A DNA stretch of 5,797 nt from Planctomycetota bacterium (GCA_023429345.1 JAEYVB010000289.1:1-5797); one strand, 5' to 3'; numbered from the stretch's first letter, positions 1 to 5,747 are shown. Translations and numbers: made by a program. Notes: generated by a model not told the origin, from the letters alone.

Positions 1-40
1 CGGTGCCGATGGGGAGGATGGGGGGGAGGGGGTCGGGCAC
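1..40 (-). CDS. Possible first codons of a gene running off the left edge
   Basis: A minus-strand frame opens with GTG at 40-38 and runs to the edge of the window as about 13 codons, reading roughly (M)PDPLPPILPIGT. Every codon after the start ends in C, which fits the GC-biased third positions of the real genes here. It would follow the ThiF-like gene after 62 bases, on the same strand. There is no visible Shine-Dalgarno site and the peptide is too short to recognise. The same bases on the plus strand are a G-rich purine tract, so the codon bias could simply reflect that. Treat this as a weak hint only. Confidence 0.25.
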   Translation of the reverse strand, partial: MPDPLPPILPIGT

Positions 41-59
41 GGAGAGAGTGTAAAGAGCG

Positions 60-98
60 ATCGCCCTCCGGGCGATGCATCGGGCGGAAGCCCGATGC
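60..98. repeat. Two adjacent perfect hairpins downstream of the ThiF-like gene
   Basis: The first hairpin is 60-76, with a 7-bp stem (atcgccc/gggcgat) and a 3-base loop. The second is 77-98, with a 9-bp stem (gcatcgggc/gcccgatgc) closed by a ggaa tetraloop. They abut with no spacer and begin 4 bases after the stop of the minus-strand gene at 103. Neither is followed by a long T-run on the minus strand, so they are not classic intrinsic terminators, though they could still define the 3' end of the transcript. The second has a degraded relative at 1198-1218, and its edge ccgatgccacg (92-102) nearly matches ccggtgccacg at 1369-1379. This suggests a dispersed palindromic repeat family. Confidence 0.6.
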
Positions 99-102
99 CA
101 CG

Positions 103-1164
103 CTATGCGCCGATGTATTTGGCGTAGAGGGCGCGGGCGCGGGTGGGGTTGGTGGTGCCCTTGAAGATGGCGCGGGCGTCGGGGAAGAGGGTGAGGTGGA
201 CTGATTCGCCGGGCGGGTCGGCTCGCTCGTGGTTGAGCGTTCCGCGCAGCAGGAGTGGGCCGAGTTGTGTGAAGTCCCCGTGCGGGGAAAGACGCTGGCG
301 CATGGCCGCGAGGTCGAGCGTGGTTTCGGAGGCGGGGAGGATCTGGATGGCGTCCTGGCCACAGAGGGTGGCGAGGTCCGCGCGGGGGGCGTTCAGGAAG
401 TCGAATCGGCGCAGGGCGCAGCAGGGGCAATCCGGGCGCGGGGGGCCGAGTTCGACGCGGCGGGAGGTGTTGGTCCAGAGGTCGATGTCGAGAAGGGCAC
501 GCGGGAGGAGATCGGGGCGGCCGATGAGGAGCTTGAGGGCGTCGGCGCACTGGTTGGCCGCGGCGATCTGGATGATGGGGGCGAGGACGCCCGCGGTGTC
601 GCAGGTGGGTTGCGAGCCGGGCGCGGGAGGGTCGGGGAAGAGGCAGCGGAGGCAGGCGGTGTCGCCGGGAAGGATGGCTGCCTGGAGGCAGCGTGTGCCG
701 ACCGCGCCGGCGTAGATGTAGGGAATGCCTTGCTTGACGGCGAGATCGTTGAGGAGGTAACGGGTCTCGAAGTTGTCGGTGGCGTCGAGGAGGACGGAGG
801 GAGCGGGCTCCGACGAGAACAGAACCCGTTCGGCGCTCTGCGGGTTGAAGTCGAGGGTGCAGGCGCGGAGGGTGATCTCGGAGTTCACAGCGGCGAGCCG
901 GCGGCGGGCGGCCTCGGGCTTGGGGAGGTTTTCGCGCGCATCAGCCTCGGTGAAGAGCGTCTGGCGCTGGAGATTGGTGAGTTCGACGAGGTCGCGGTCG
1001 ATGAGGGTGAGGGTGCCGACGCCGGCGCGGGCGAGCGTGTCGGCAATAGCGCAGCCGAGGGCGCCGCACCCGATGATTGCCGCGTGGGCATCGAGGAGCC
1101 TGTGCTGTTCGGCCTCACCGAAACCGGCGAGCAGGAGTTGGCGGTGGTAGCGGTGGAGGTCCAC
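103..1164 (-). CDS. ThiF/MoeB/HesA-family E1-like adenylyltransferase
   Basis: This 353-residue protein (GTG start) belongs to the family that adenylates the C-terminal glycine of a ubiquitin-like sulfur carrier (ThiS or MoaD type) in thiamine, molybdopterin or related sulfur-transfer pathways, in the cytoplasm. Visible motifs are RYxRQ-like RYHRQ at 5-9, nucleotide-binding GCGALG at 32-37, NLQRQ at 64-68, DATDNFETR at 127-135, the Cys pairs CxxC at 171/174 and 246/249 that bind zinc in relatives, and TCDTAGVL at 187-194 with the conserved Cys188. The domain is complete. A tail of about 100 residues replaces the rhodanese domain of eukaryotic-type homologues; it ends in LTLFPDARAIFKGT and a closing LYAKYIGA. 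The frame stays open to 1326, but that extra stretch is palindromic repeat sequence, so the GTG at 1164, just before DLHRYHRQ, is chosen. There is no Shine-Dalgarno site and no carrier-protein gene beside it. Whether it acts as ThiF or MoeB cannot be told from this sequence. Confidence 0.9.
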   Translation of the reverse strand: MDLHRYHRQLLLAGFGEAEQHRLLDAHAAIIGCGALGCAIADTLARAGVGTLTLIDRDLVELTNLQRQTLFTEADARENLPKPEAARRRLAAVNSEITLRACTLDFNPQSAERVLFSSEPAPSVLLDATDNFETRYLLNDLAVKQGIPYIYAGAVGTRCLQAAILPGDTACLRCLFPDPPAPGSQPTCDTAGVLAPIIQIAAANQCADALKLLIGRPDLLPRALLDIDLWTNTSRRVELGPPRPDCPCCALRRFDFLNAPRADLATLCGQDAIQILPASETTLDLAAMRQRLSPHGDFTQLGPLLLRGTLNHERADPPGESVHLTLFPDARAIFKGTTNPTRARALYAKYIGA

Positions 1165-1197
1165 GCGGAGTGATAGGCGCGGGCGCGGATCGGAACC

Positions 1198-1410
1198 GCA
1201 GCGGGCGGAAGCCGATGCGGCAGGAGAAAAGCGGGGCCGACTGGTAGCCGGCCCCGCCGAGGGGGAGGGGAGGGAAAGGTCTCCGCCCGGGAGGAGGCGA
1301 GCGGAGACCGGAGGACGCCGACCCAAGCGGAGCGGGTCGGCGGCAGGAAAGCGGGACCGGCAGGGATGCCGGTGCCACGGGGGACGAGGCGCACGGGCGG
1401 GGCGCCCGTG
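1198..1410. repeat. Mosaic of six GC-rich palindromes between dnaA and the ThiF-like gene
   Basis: Six hairpins fill nearly all of the gap. 1198-1218 is an imperfect relative of the hairpin at 77-98, with the same ggaa loop, one mismatch and one bulge. 1231-1257 has a 9-bp stem gcggggccg/cggccccgc. 1278-1309 has a 9-bp stem ggtctccgc/gcggagacc. 1316-1342 has a 9-bp stem cgccgaccc/gggtcggcg. 1356-1373 has a 7-bp stem accggca/tgccggt. 1392-1410 has an 8-bp stem cacgggcg/cgcccgtg and starts 9 bases after the dnaA stop. A linker recurs before the second and fifth hairpins: cggcaggagaaaagcggg (1218-1235) and cggcaggaaagcggg (1341-1355). None is followed by a T-run on the minus strand. The set looks like REP-type intergenic elements inserted side by side; one or more may also end or protect the dnaA transcript. 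Confidence 0.7.
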
Positions 1411-1418
1411 TCATGGGG

Positions 1419-2996
1419 TCAGGCGGCCGCGGCGGTACGCTGGATGTCTTCGCGGAGGCGTTCGAAGAGGTCGCGGAGGGTCATATGGCTGAGGTCGGGG
1501 CCGTGGTCGGCCAGGGTGAGGTCCTTGGTTTCGGTGAGTTGCCGCTCGAAGCGTTTGGCGGCGGTGACGACGGTCGAGTGGTTGTTGCGGCCGAGGGCGC
1601 GGGCGATCTCCGGGAAGCTCATGGTGGTGAGCTGGCGGGCGAGGTAGGAGCAGAGGGTGCGGGCGAGGACGACGCGCTGGTGCTTGCTGCGGCCGAGGAT
1701 CTCCTCGATCTGGACGCCGAGGGTCCGGCAGACGGTCTGCGTGATCGAGTCCATGCGGATCGGGCGGCGGACGCGGGCGATGCAGCTCTGCTCGGGGGTG
1801 AGGTTGAGGGCCTTGCGGACAACGGCGAGGCCGATCTCCGGGCCGGTCGAGAGGTCGGGGAGCATGGAGCGGATGGCGTCGACCCGGGTGAGGGCACCCT
1901 CGATATCGCGGACGGAGCCGCCGATCGAGCCGGGGCCCCCGCAGCGTGCGGCGACGACCTGGACGGCCGCGGGCTCGAGCCGCAGCCCGCGCCGCTCGGC
2001 GAAGATGCGGGTGAGCCGTTCGCGGAGGGCGGACTCGGGGAGGCCGATCTTGACGACCATGCCGGAGAGGAACCGGGAGATGAGGGCCTCGCTGAGCTTG
2101 CCGACGTGGCGCGGGTGCTCGTCGGAGGCGAGGACGACGCGGGCGCCGGAGATATCGATGGCGTTGAAGGTGTGGAGCAACTCCTCTTGAGTCGCTGTCT
2201 TTGACTCGAGGAAGTGGACATCGTCGATGCAGAGCAGGTCGACGCCGCGGTAGGCCTTGCGGAAGTTCTCGATCTTGCCGCCGCGGAGGGCGGTGATGAA
2301 CTCGTTGGTGAAGTTCTCGCCGGAGATGCAGCGGACGACCGCGCCGGGGTGCTTCTCCTTGAAGCGGGCGGCGACGCCCTGGAGGATGTGGGTCTTTCCG
2401 ACGCCGCAGGCGCCGTGGATGAAGAGCGGGCTGAAGCCGCGGGGGCACTCGGTGTCGGCGAGGCGCTCGGCGGCGGTGAAGGCGAGCTTGTTGCACTCGC
2501 CGACGACGAAATCTTCGAGGCGGTAGCGCTTCTCCGCGGGGCTGGCCTGGGGCCGCTGGCGGTGGGCGGCCACGATGGGGACGGGCGAGGAAGCGGCGAT
2601 CGGGGCCACGACCGAGGCCTGGTGGCCGGAGGCGAAGGCGCCGGCATCGGCGGTGAAATCGACGCGGATGGCGGGGTCGATCTCCTCGCGGGCGGCGTCG
2701 GTGAGGGGCTTGAGGAGCTTGGCCTTGATCTGCTGGGCCATGAACCCGGTGCGGGCGCGGACCTCGAGGCGGCCGCTGCCGATGTAAAGGACGGCCTGCC
2801 CTGGGAAGTACCGCTCGACCTCGGCAGCGCCGACGCGGGAGGAAAGGCTCTTGAGGACGCGGCCGGCGGGGGTGGGCGCCGCGGGGGAGATGGCAATGGG
2901 CGTGTGGTCGGTGCTCCTGTCTCTTCTCTCGTCGGTCGTGGTGCCTGAGGGGCGCTGGGCGGCCCGCTCACTCCGTGCTCTGCTGCTTTGAATCAC
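1419..2996 (-). CDS. dnaA: Chromosomal replication initiator DnaA
   Basis: DnaA is the AAA+ ATPase that binds and opens the replication origin. Numbered from the GTG at 2996 (525 residues), it shows a divergent domain I-like segment (about 43-116), a linker rich in Ala, Pro and Ser, Walker A GACGVGKT (195-202), Walker B LLCIDD (254-259), TQEELLHTFN after it, sensor I ASDEHP (290-295), the SRF arginine-finger box (307-309), sensor II VRDIEGAL (362-369), and the domain IV helix-turn-helix ending in GRNNHSTV (469-476) in place of the usual RDHTTV form. The length is ordinary for the family. The start is uncertain: the frame is open to a GTG at 3053, but codons upstream of about 2911 use AGA, AGG, CAA and GCA unlike the rest and look untranslated, and no Shine-Dalgarno site precedes either GTG. 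dnaN and rpmH, frequent neighbours of dnaA, are absent. Confidence 0.95.
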   Translation of the reverse strand: MIQSSRARSERAAQRPSGTTTDERRDRSTDHTPIAISPAAPTPAGRVLKSLSSRVGAAEVERYFPGQAVLYIGSGRLEVRARTGFMAQQIKAKLLKPLTDAAREEIDPAIRVDFTADAGAFASGHQASVVAPIAASSPVPIVAAHRQRPQASPAEKRYRLEDFVVGECNKLAFTAAERLADTECPRGFSPLFIHGACGVGKTHILQGVAARFKEKHPGAVVRCISGENFTNEFITALRGGKIENFRKAYRGVDLLCIDDVHFLESKTATQEELLHTFNAIDISGARVVLASDEHPRHVGKLSEALISRFLSGMVVKIGLPESALRERLTRIFAERRGLRLEPAAVQVVAARCGGPGSIGGSVRDIEGALTRVDAIRSMLPDLSTGPEIGLAVVRKALNLTPEQSCIARVRRPIRMDSITQTVCRTLGVQIEEILGRSKHQRVVLARTLCSYLARQLTTMSFPEIARALGRNNHSTVVTAAKRFERQLTETKDLTLADHGPDLSHMTLRDLFERLREDIQRTAAAA

Positions 2997-3517
2997 GTTC
3001 GCGTTCCCGTGCGAAAGCGCGACCTTCCGTCGCTCGGCTGGTGCGCGGCTCACGGCGTGAGTGCGCGGCCGGGCGATGGCCTTGTGCCCTTCGAATCCAT
3101 TCGGGACGCAGGAAGACCCCTCGCGGATTGCTCCGGGCGGCGCGCTGTGATAGCGTTGCCCACCAGAACGAGATCCGCTTCACCATGTGTTTGGCCCGGC
3201 AGACGCACGGGCTGAGCATGAGAGGGACGCACCTGACCGGCCGAGTTCCTTGGCCAGCGGTGGAGAGATTAGCGGTCCTTCACGGTTGATGCAATGGGTC
3301 TTTTTCGACGTCGCGTGAGAGTTGCGCGTTTGCTCCGGGAAAACAAGGGCTTAGCGCGATCACAAAATTCTTTCCCACCGCTTCACCACTTTGCGTGGGT
3401 TTTCCATGTGCAGAAACGGGGGAGTTGACGGGCGGTGGAGAACACGGAGCGGTGGGCGCAACAGATGGAACGGGACAGCGCGCGTGACCGCAATCGCTTG
3501 TGGTCGCGCGCCGTCGT
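2997..3517. other. Gene-poor region upstream of dnaA; candidate origin or control region
   Basis: No convincing gene is seen here on either strand; the open frames are Arg- and Ser-rich with scrambled codon use. The right half differs in composition: I count 61 A/T among the 130 bases 3291-3420, well above the neighbouring genes. It includes a T5 run (3301-3305), an A-rich segment around 3340-3370 and tttt at 3400-3403. An exact 11-mer, ccgcttcacca, occurs at 3175-3185 and again at 3378-3388. An AT-richer non-coding stretch next to dnaA is the usual place for a bacterial origin and for the dnaA promoter. However, I find no match to the DnaA box TTATNCACA with fewer than about three mismatches and no strong -35/-10 pair, so the assignment rests on position and composition alone. 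Confidence 0.3.
3480..3511 (-). terminator. Stem-loop just past the GNAT gene stop, possible transcript end
   Basis: A 10-bp stem pairs 3480-3489 (gcgcgtgacc) with 3502-3511 (ggtcgcgcgc), with one T-G wobble and a 12-base loop. It lies 6 bases beyond the stop codon of the minus-strand acetyltransferase gene. The minus strand has no T-run after it, so intrinsic termination would be weak. It may instead protect a 3' end or be incidental in GC-rich DNA. Confidence 0.35.
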
Positions 3518-4531
3518 TCATCCGCCGATCGGACGGACGAGGGCCACGCGGCGACCGAACTCGCGGAAGCCGAGCCGCCCATACAGCCGCAGCGCGGGCG
3601 CGTTTCGGAGGTCAACAGCGCAGGTGATCGGCGTGCCGCCCGTGCTATCGATGGCGGCGAGGCCCAACTCCAGCAGGCGTGAGCCGATGCGCCGCGACCT
3701 GAGTTCGGGCGAGAGGCCCAGGTAGACCAGCTCGACGGTGCCGTGGTCGGGGCAGCGGTTCAGGAGCATGCAGCCGTGTGGCTGTTCGTTGAGGAACACC
3801 AGCCACCAGAGGGCGGGGTCGAAAACCCCGGTGGAGCGGTGGGACTCGAGAACATCAGCGGTGTCGCGCAGGCCGCAGAGCTCGGGGCAGTCGAGGGTTG
3901 CCTCGTAGGTGCGGTCCAGGGCGCGGATGAGCGCAGCGCGGTCGGGGTCGCCCGGGCGGAGCCCCTGCACGTTCCGGACCGTGATGCCGTCCGGCCATGG
4001 GGAGAGCGGCCCCGCGGGGTAGCTGGCGGAGCGCTGGCGACGGAGATAGGCGAGTTCCCCGACCCTGATAAAGCCAGCATCCTGGAGTGCGCGGACGGCC
4101 CAGGCCTCGCCGGGGTCAGGGAGGGCCTGCGCCAGGCGGATATCGCGGCCTCCGGGGCGCGAACGCTCCAACTCGAGGAAGCGGCAGCCGGTGCGGACGG
4201 CGGCGACACGCTCCAGGTTCTCCTGATCAGGGTTGCCGTGGGCCGGCCCGGACAGGACGCACATGGCCGTCTTCCCGCTTCCGGGGACAACCAGGCAGGC
4301 TTGGCGGACGCGCGAGGGGCGGCCTCCCACCCGGTCTACTGTGCCCCAGATCCACGAAAGGTCGATTCCGTGAAGGGCCGCGGCCGTGACCATCCGGCGG
4401 GCGGCCTGCCCCTTCGGGCCCGCGGCATCCCCGACGAGACGGGCGGCCGCGGAAAGCTCAAGCTCCCGGGGGATTCGGATGGCGACCGGGTCTGAGGGGG
4501 GTGTAGAAGGGGACGGGAGAGTCCCGGTCAT
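3518..4531 (-). CDS. GNAT-family N-acetyltransferase with a degenerate N-terminal GNAT-like half
   Basis: This 337-residue protein probably transfers an acetyl group from acetyl-CoA to an amine; the substrate is unknown. The C-terminal half (about 182-337) is a full GNAT domain: beta4 with VELVYLGLSP (266-275), the acetyl-CoA loop RSRRIGSRLL (278-287), and the motif B region NAPALRLYGRLGF (310-322), whose Tyr317 is at the usual catalytic position. The N-terminal half (about 16-165) seems to repeat the fold in worn form: strand-like QACLVVPGSGKTAMCVLS (77-94), and a helix-turn ending ALQDAGFIRVGELAYLRR (148-165) that echoes motif B without a CoA loop. The frame is open to a GTG at 4570, but those first codons are AT-ending, so the ATG at 4531 is chosen. 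No clear Shine-Dalgarno site is present. The gene stands alone, divergent from the exported-protein gene. Confidence 0.85.
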   Translation of the reverse strand: MTGTLPSPSTPPSDPVAIRIPRELELSAAARLVGDAAGPKGQAARRMVTAAALHGIDLSWIWGTVDRVGGRPSRVRQACLVVPGSGKTAMCVLSGPAHGNPDQENLERVAAVRTGCRFLELERSRPGGRDIRLAQALPDPGEAWAVRALQDAGFIRVGELAYLRRQRSASYPAGPLSPWPDGITVRNVQGLRPGDPDRAALIRALDRTYEATLDCPELCGLRDTADVLESHRSTGVFDPALWWLVFLNEQPHGCMLLNRCPDHGTVELVYLGLSPELRSRRIGSRLLELGLAAIDSTGGTPITCAVDLRNAPALRLYGRLGFREFGRRVALVRPIGG

Positions 4532-4588
4532 AACCCGAGCAACTTCTTGGCTAGGTTGGGGATCACCCACACCGGTTTCCTACGAACA

Positions 4589-4616
4589 TTGACGTGCGGC
4601 TCGCGAACAGTAGACT
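4589..4616 (+). promoter_or_regulatory. Probable sigma70-type promoter for the exported protein and rpmA
   Basis: TTGACG (4589-4594, five of six to the consensus -35) is followed after 16 bases by TAGACT (4611-4616, four of six to the -10). Transcription would begin near 4623 and leave a leader of about 34 bases before the ATG at 4657. It lies in the 125-base divergent gap, the only sensible place for a promoter of the plus-strand unit. Confidence 0.5.
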
Positions 4617-4646
4617 AGCCCCCCACGGCCCCCCTTGCCTTTTGAT

Positions 4647-4650
4647 GGAG
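4647..4650 (+). promoter_or_regulatory. Ribosome binding site that decides the start of the exported protein
   Basis: ggag lies 6 bases before the ATG at 4657, a normal Shine-Dalgarno spacing. This favours that start over the in-frame ATG at 4645, which overlaps the site, and over the GTG at 4594, which lies at the proposed -35 box. Confidence 0.6.
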
Positions 4651-4656
4651 TGCTCG

Positions 4657-5373
4657 ATGACCCCTCACGCTCGCACGGTTCGCGGACTCTTTGCACTTCC
4701 GACCCTGGCCGGCGTGGCCCTGGGGATGCTGGGGGCCCCGTGGGGAGTGACGGCGCCGGCGATGGCCGCGGCGGCCCCGGAACCGTCACCGGTCCCGAAG
4801 CGGTGGCAGCTGGATGTCGAGTGCTCGCCGCTGCGGTGGACAACGGTCAATACGGCCCAGGGGCCGCGGGCGTACTACTTCATGACCTACAAGGTCACGA
4901 ATAACTCGCCGGTCGACCTGCTGTTTGCCCCAGTTTTCGAGCTGGCGACGAGCAATCAGAACATCTTCCGCTCCGGGCGGGATGTGCCGGTGGCGGTGAC
5001 GAACGAGCTGCTCCAGCGGCTCGAGAACCCGTTCCTGGAGGACCAGATCAGCATCGTGGCGACGCTGCTCCGCGGGGAGGAGAACGCCAAGGAGGGCCTG
5101 GTGATCTGGCCGGTACCTGCTGATCACCTCCACGAGGTGAGCGTCTACCTGGCGGGATTCAGCGGCGAGACGGCGACGATCGAGGTGCCGAAGGTGGCAA
5201 GCCCGGCGGCGATGGCCTCCCGGACGGGGGAGATCCCGGCAGCCCCGGCGGCGGAGACCGAGAAGAAGGTGCTCCGGAAGACCCTGATGCTGCGGTACCG
5301 GATGCCCGGGGACCTCAACCCGCACCTGGGCGGCGAGTTCCAGCCCTACGAGTCGCGCTGGATTATGCGCTGA
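4657..5373 (+). CDS. Exported protein of unknown function
   Basis: This 238-residue protein was not recognised as a named family. Residues 1-37 form a Sec-type signal peptide: Arg7 and Arg9, a hydrophobic core from about 11 to 31, and an AMA|A cleavage site after residue 37. The mature part starts with a short Pro-rich stretch, then a domain of about 50-177 with alternating beta-strand character and motifs such as AYYFMTYKVTNNSPVDLLF (72-90), FRSGRDVPV (104-112), GLVIWPVP (147-154) and VYLAGFSGE (163-171). An Ala/Pro/Glu linker (about 178-203) leads to a basic, strand-like tail (KKVLRKTLMLRYRMPGD, 203-219) ending ESRWIMR. The phrase 'TYKVTNNS' followed by a proline-bearing strand suggests an Ig-like sandwich; that is inference from pattern only. 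Only one Cys is present in the mature part (Cys56), so no internal disulfide is expected. It probably shares a transcript with rpmA, 73 bases downstream. Confidence 0.85.
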   Translation: MTPHARTVRGLFALPTLAGVALGMLGAPWGVTAPAMAAAAPEPSPVPKRWQLDVECSPLRWTTVNTAQGPRAYYFMTYKVTNNSPVDLLFAPVFELATSNQNIFRSGRDVPVAVTNELLQRLENPFLEDQISIVATLLRGEENAKEGLVIWPVPADHLHEVSVYLAGFSGETATIEVPKVASPAAMASRTGEIPAAPAAETEKKVLRKTLMLRYRMPGDLNPHLGGEFQPYESRWIMR

Positions 5374-5411
5374 CCGCCCCCTATTCTTTTGACCCTATCT
5401 GAACCCCCCAC

Positions 5412-5426
5412 CCCGGCACGGCCGGG
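5412..5426 (+). other. Short hairpin in the leader of rpmA
   Basis: A 6-bp stem (cccggc/gccggg) with a 3-base loop, followed by only three Ts, lies 20 bases before the rpmA ATG. It could be a weak attenuating terminator after the exported-protein gene, a leader structure affecting L27 translation, or chance in GC-rich DNA. I see no clear promoter of rpmA's own in this 73-base gap. Confidence 0.35.
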
Positions 5427-5446
5427 TTTGCTCTGGATACGCAGCT

Positions 5447-5722
5447 ATGGCACACAAGAAGGGTCAAGGCTCGACCAAGAACGGTCGCGATTCCAATCCT
5501 CAGTACCTGGGGATCAAGCTGTACGGCGGGCAGGTCGCTCAGCCGGGGTCGATCATCGTGCGGCAGCGCGGCACGGTCTTCCAGCCGGGCTTCCTCGTCC
5601 AGCGCGGGAAGGACGACACGCTCTTCTCCGTCGCCAACGGGACGGTGGTCTTCCGCGGGCGGAAGGTCCACGTGGTTCCGGCCGATGCAAAGACGGCCCG
5701 CCCGGCGTGGATGATCGCCTGA
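5447..5722 (+). CDS. rpmA: 50S ribosomal protein bL27
   Basis: This 91-residue protein is a component of the large ribosomal subunit. Its flexible N-terminus reaches toward the peptidyl-transferase centre and helps position tRNA. The N-terminal MAHKKGQGSTKNGRDS, the GGQV at 27-30 and the family signature GxIIxRQRGx5G (34-48) are all present, followed by GKDDTLFSVANGTVVF (54-69). The length is ordinary and the protein begins directly with the AHKKG form, without the cleaved leader found in Firmicutes. Its usual partner rplU (bL21) is not directly upstream; the exported-protein gene occupies that place. No strong Shine-Dalgarno site precedes the ATG. A strong terminator 26 bases after the stop closes the unit. 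Confidence 0.98.
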   Translation: MAHKKGQGSTKNGRDSNPQYLGIKLYGGQVAQPGSIIVRQRGTVFQPGFLVQRGKDDTLFSVANGTVVFRGRKVHVVPADAKTARPAWMIA

Positions 5723-5747
5723 TCTCGCTCTCAAACCGAACCGAATC

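Noticed and set aside
1198..1410. Palindrome cluster as a CRISPR array
   Set aside because: The stems differ from each other, there are no equal-length spacers between identical repeats, and no cas gene is present.
229..2948. Long plus-strand open frames opposite the ThiF-like gene and dnaA (229-1173, 1413-2204, 2214-2948)
   Set aside because: They are Glu/Gly/Ala/Asp-rich mirror translations of high-GC genes, show no domain motifs, and lie antisense to two genes with clear family signatures.
3090..3098. ttcgaatcc, resembling a tRNA T-loop
   Set aside because: The flanking bases cannot form the 5-bp T stem, and no acceptor, D or anticodon arm can be drawn around it.
3246..3285. Minus-strand ttgcat, 17 bases, taatct as a dnaA promoter
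   Set aside because: Only three of six bases match at each box, so it was not listed as a feature.
2968..3289. Small open frames on both strands upstream of dnaA (2975-3289 plus, 2968-3219 minus, 3050-3232 minus)
   Set aside because: They overlap one another, have Arg/Ser-rich composition without the third-position GC bias of the real genes, and match no small protein I know, including L34, which is often beside dnaA.
3371..3409. tttcccacc and ttttccatg as DnaA boxes
   Set aside because: Each differs from TTATCCACA at three positions, which is expected by chance in a stretch of this size.
4262..4288. Walker A-like GSGKT in the N-terminal half of the GNAT protein
   Set aside because: The Gly four residues before GKT is a Val, no Walker B follows, and the stretch fits a beta strand of the worn GNAT fold.
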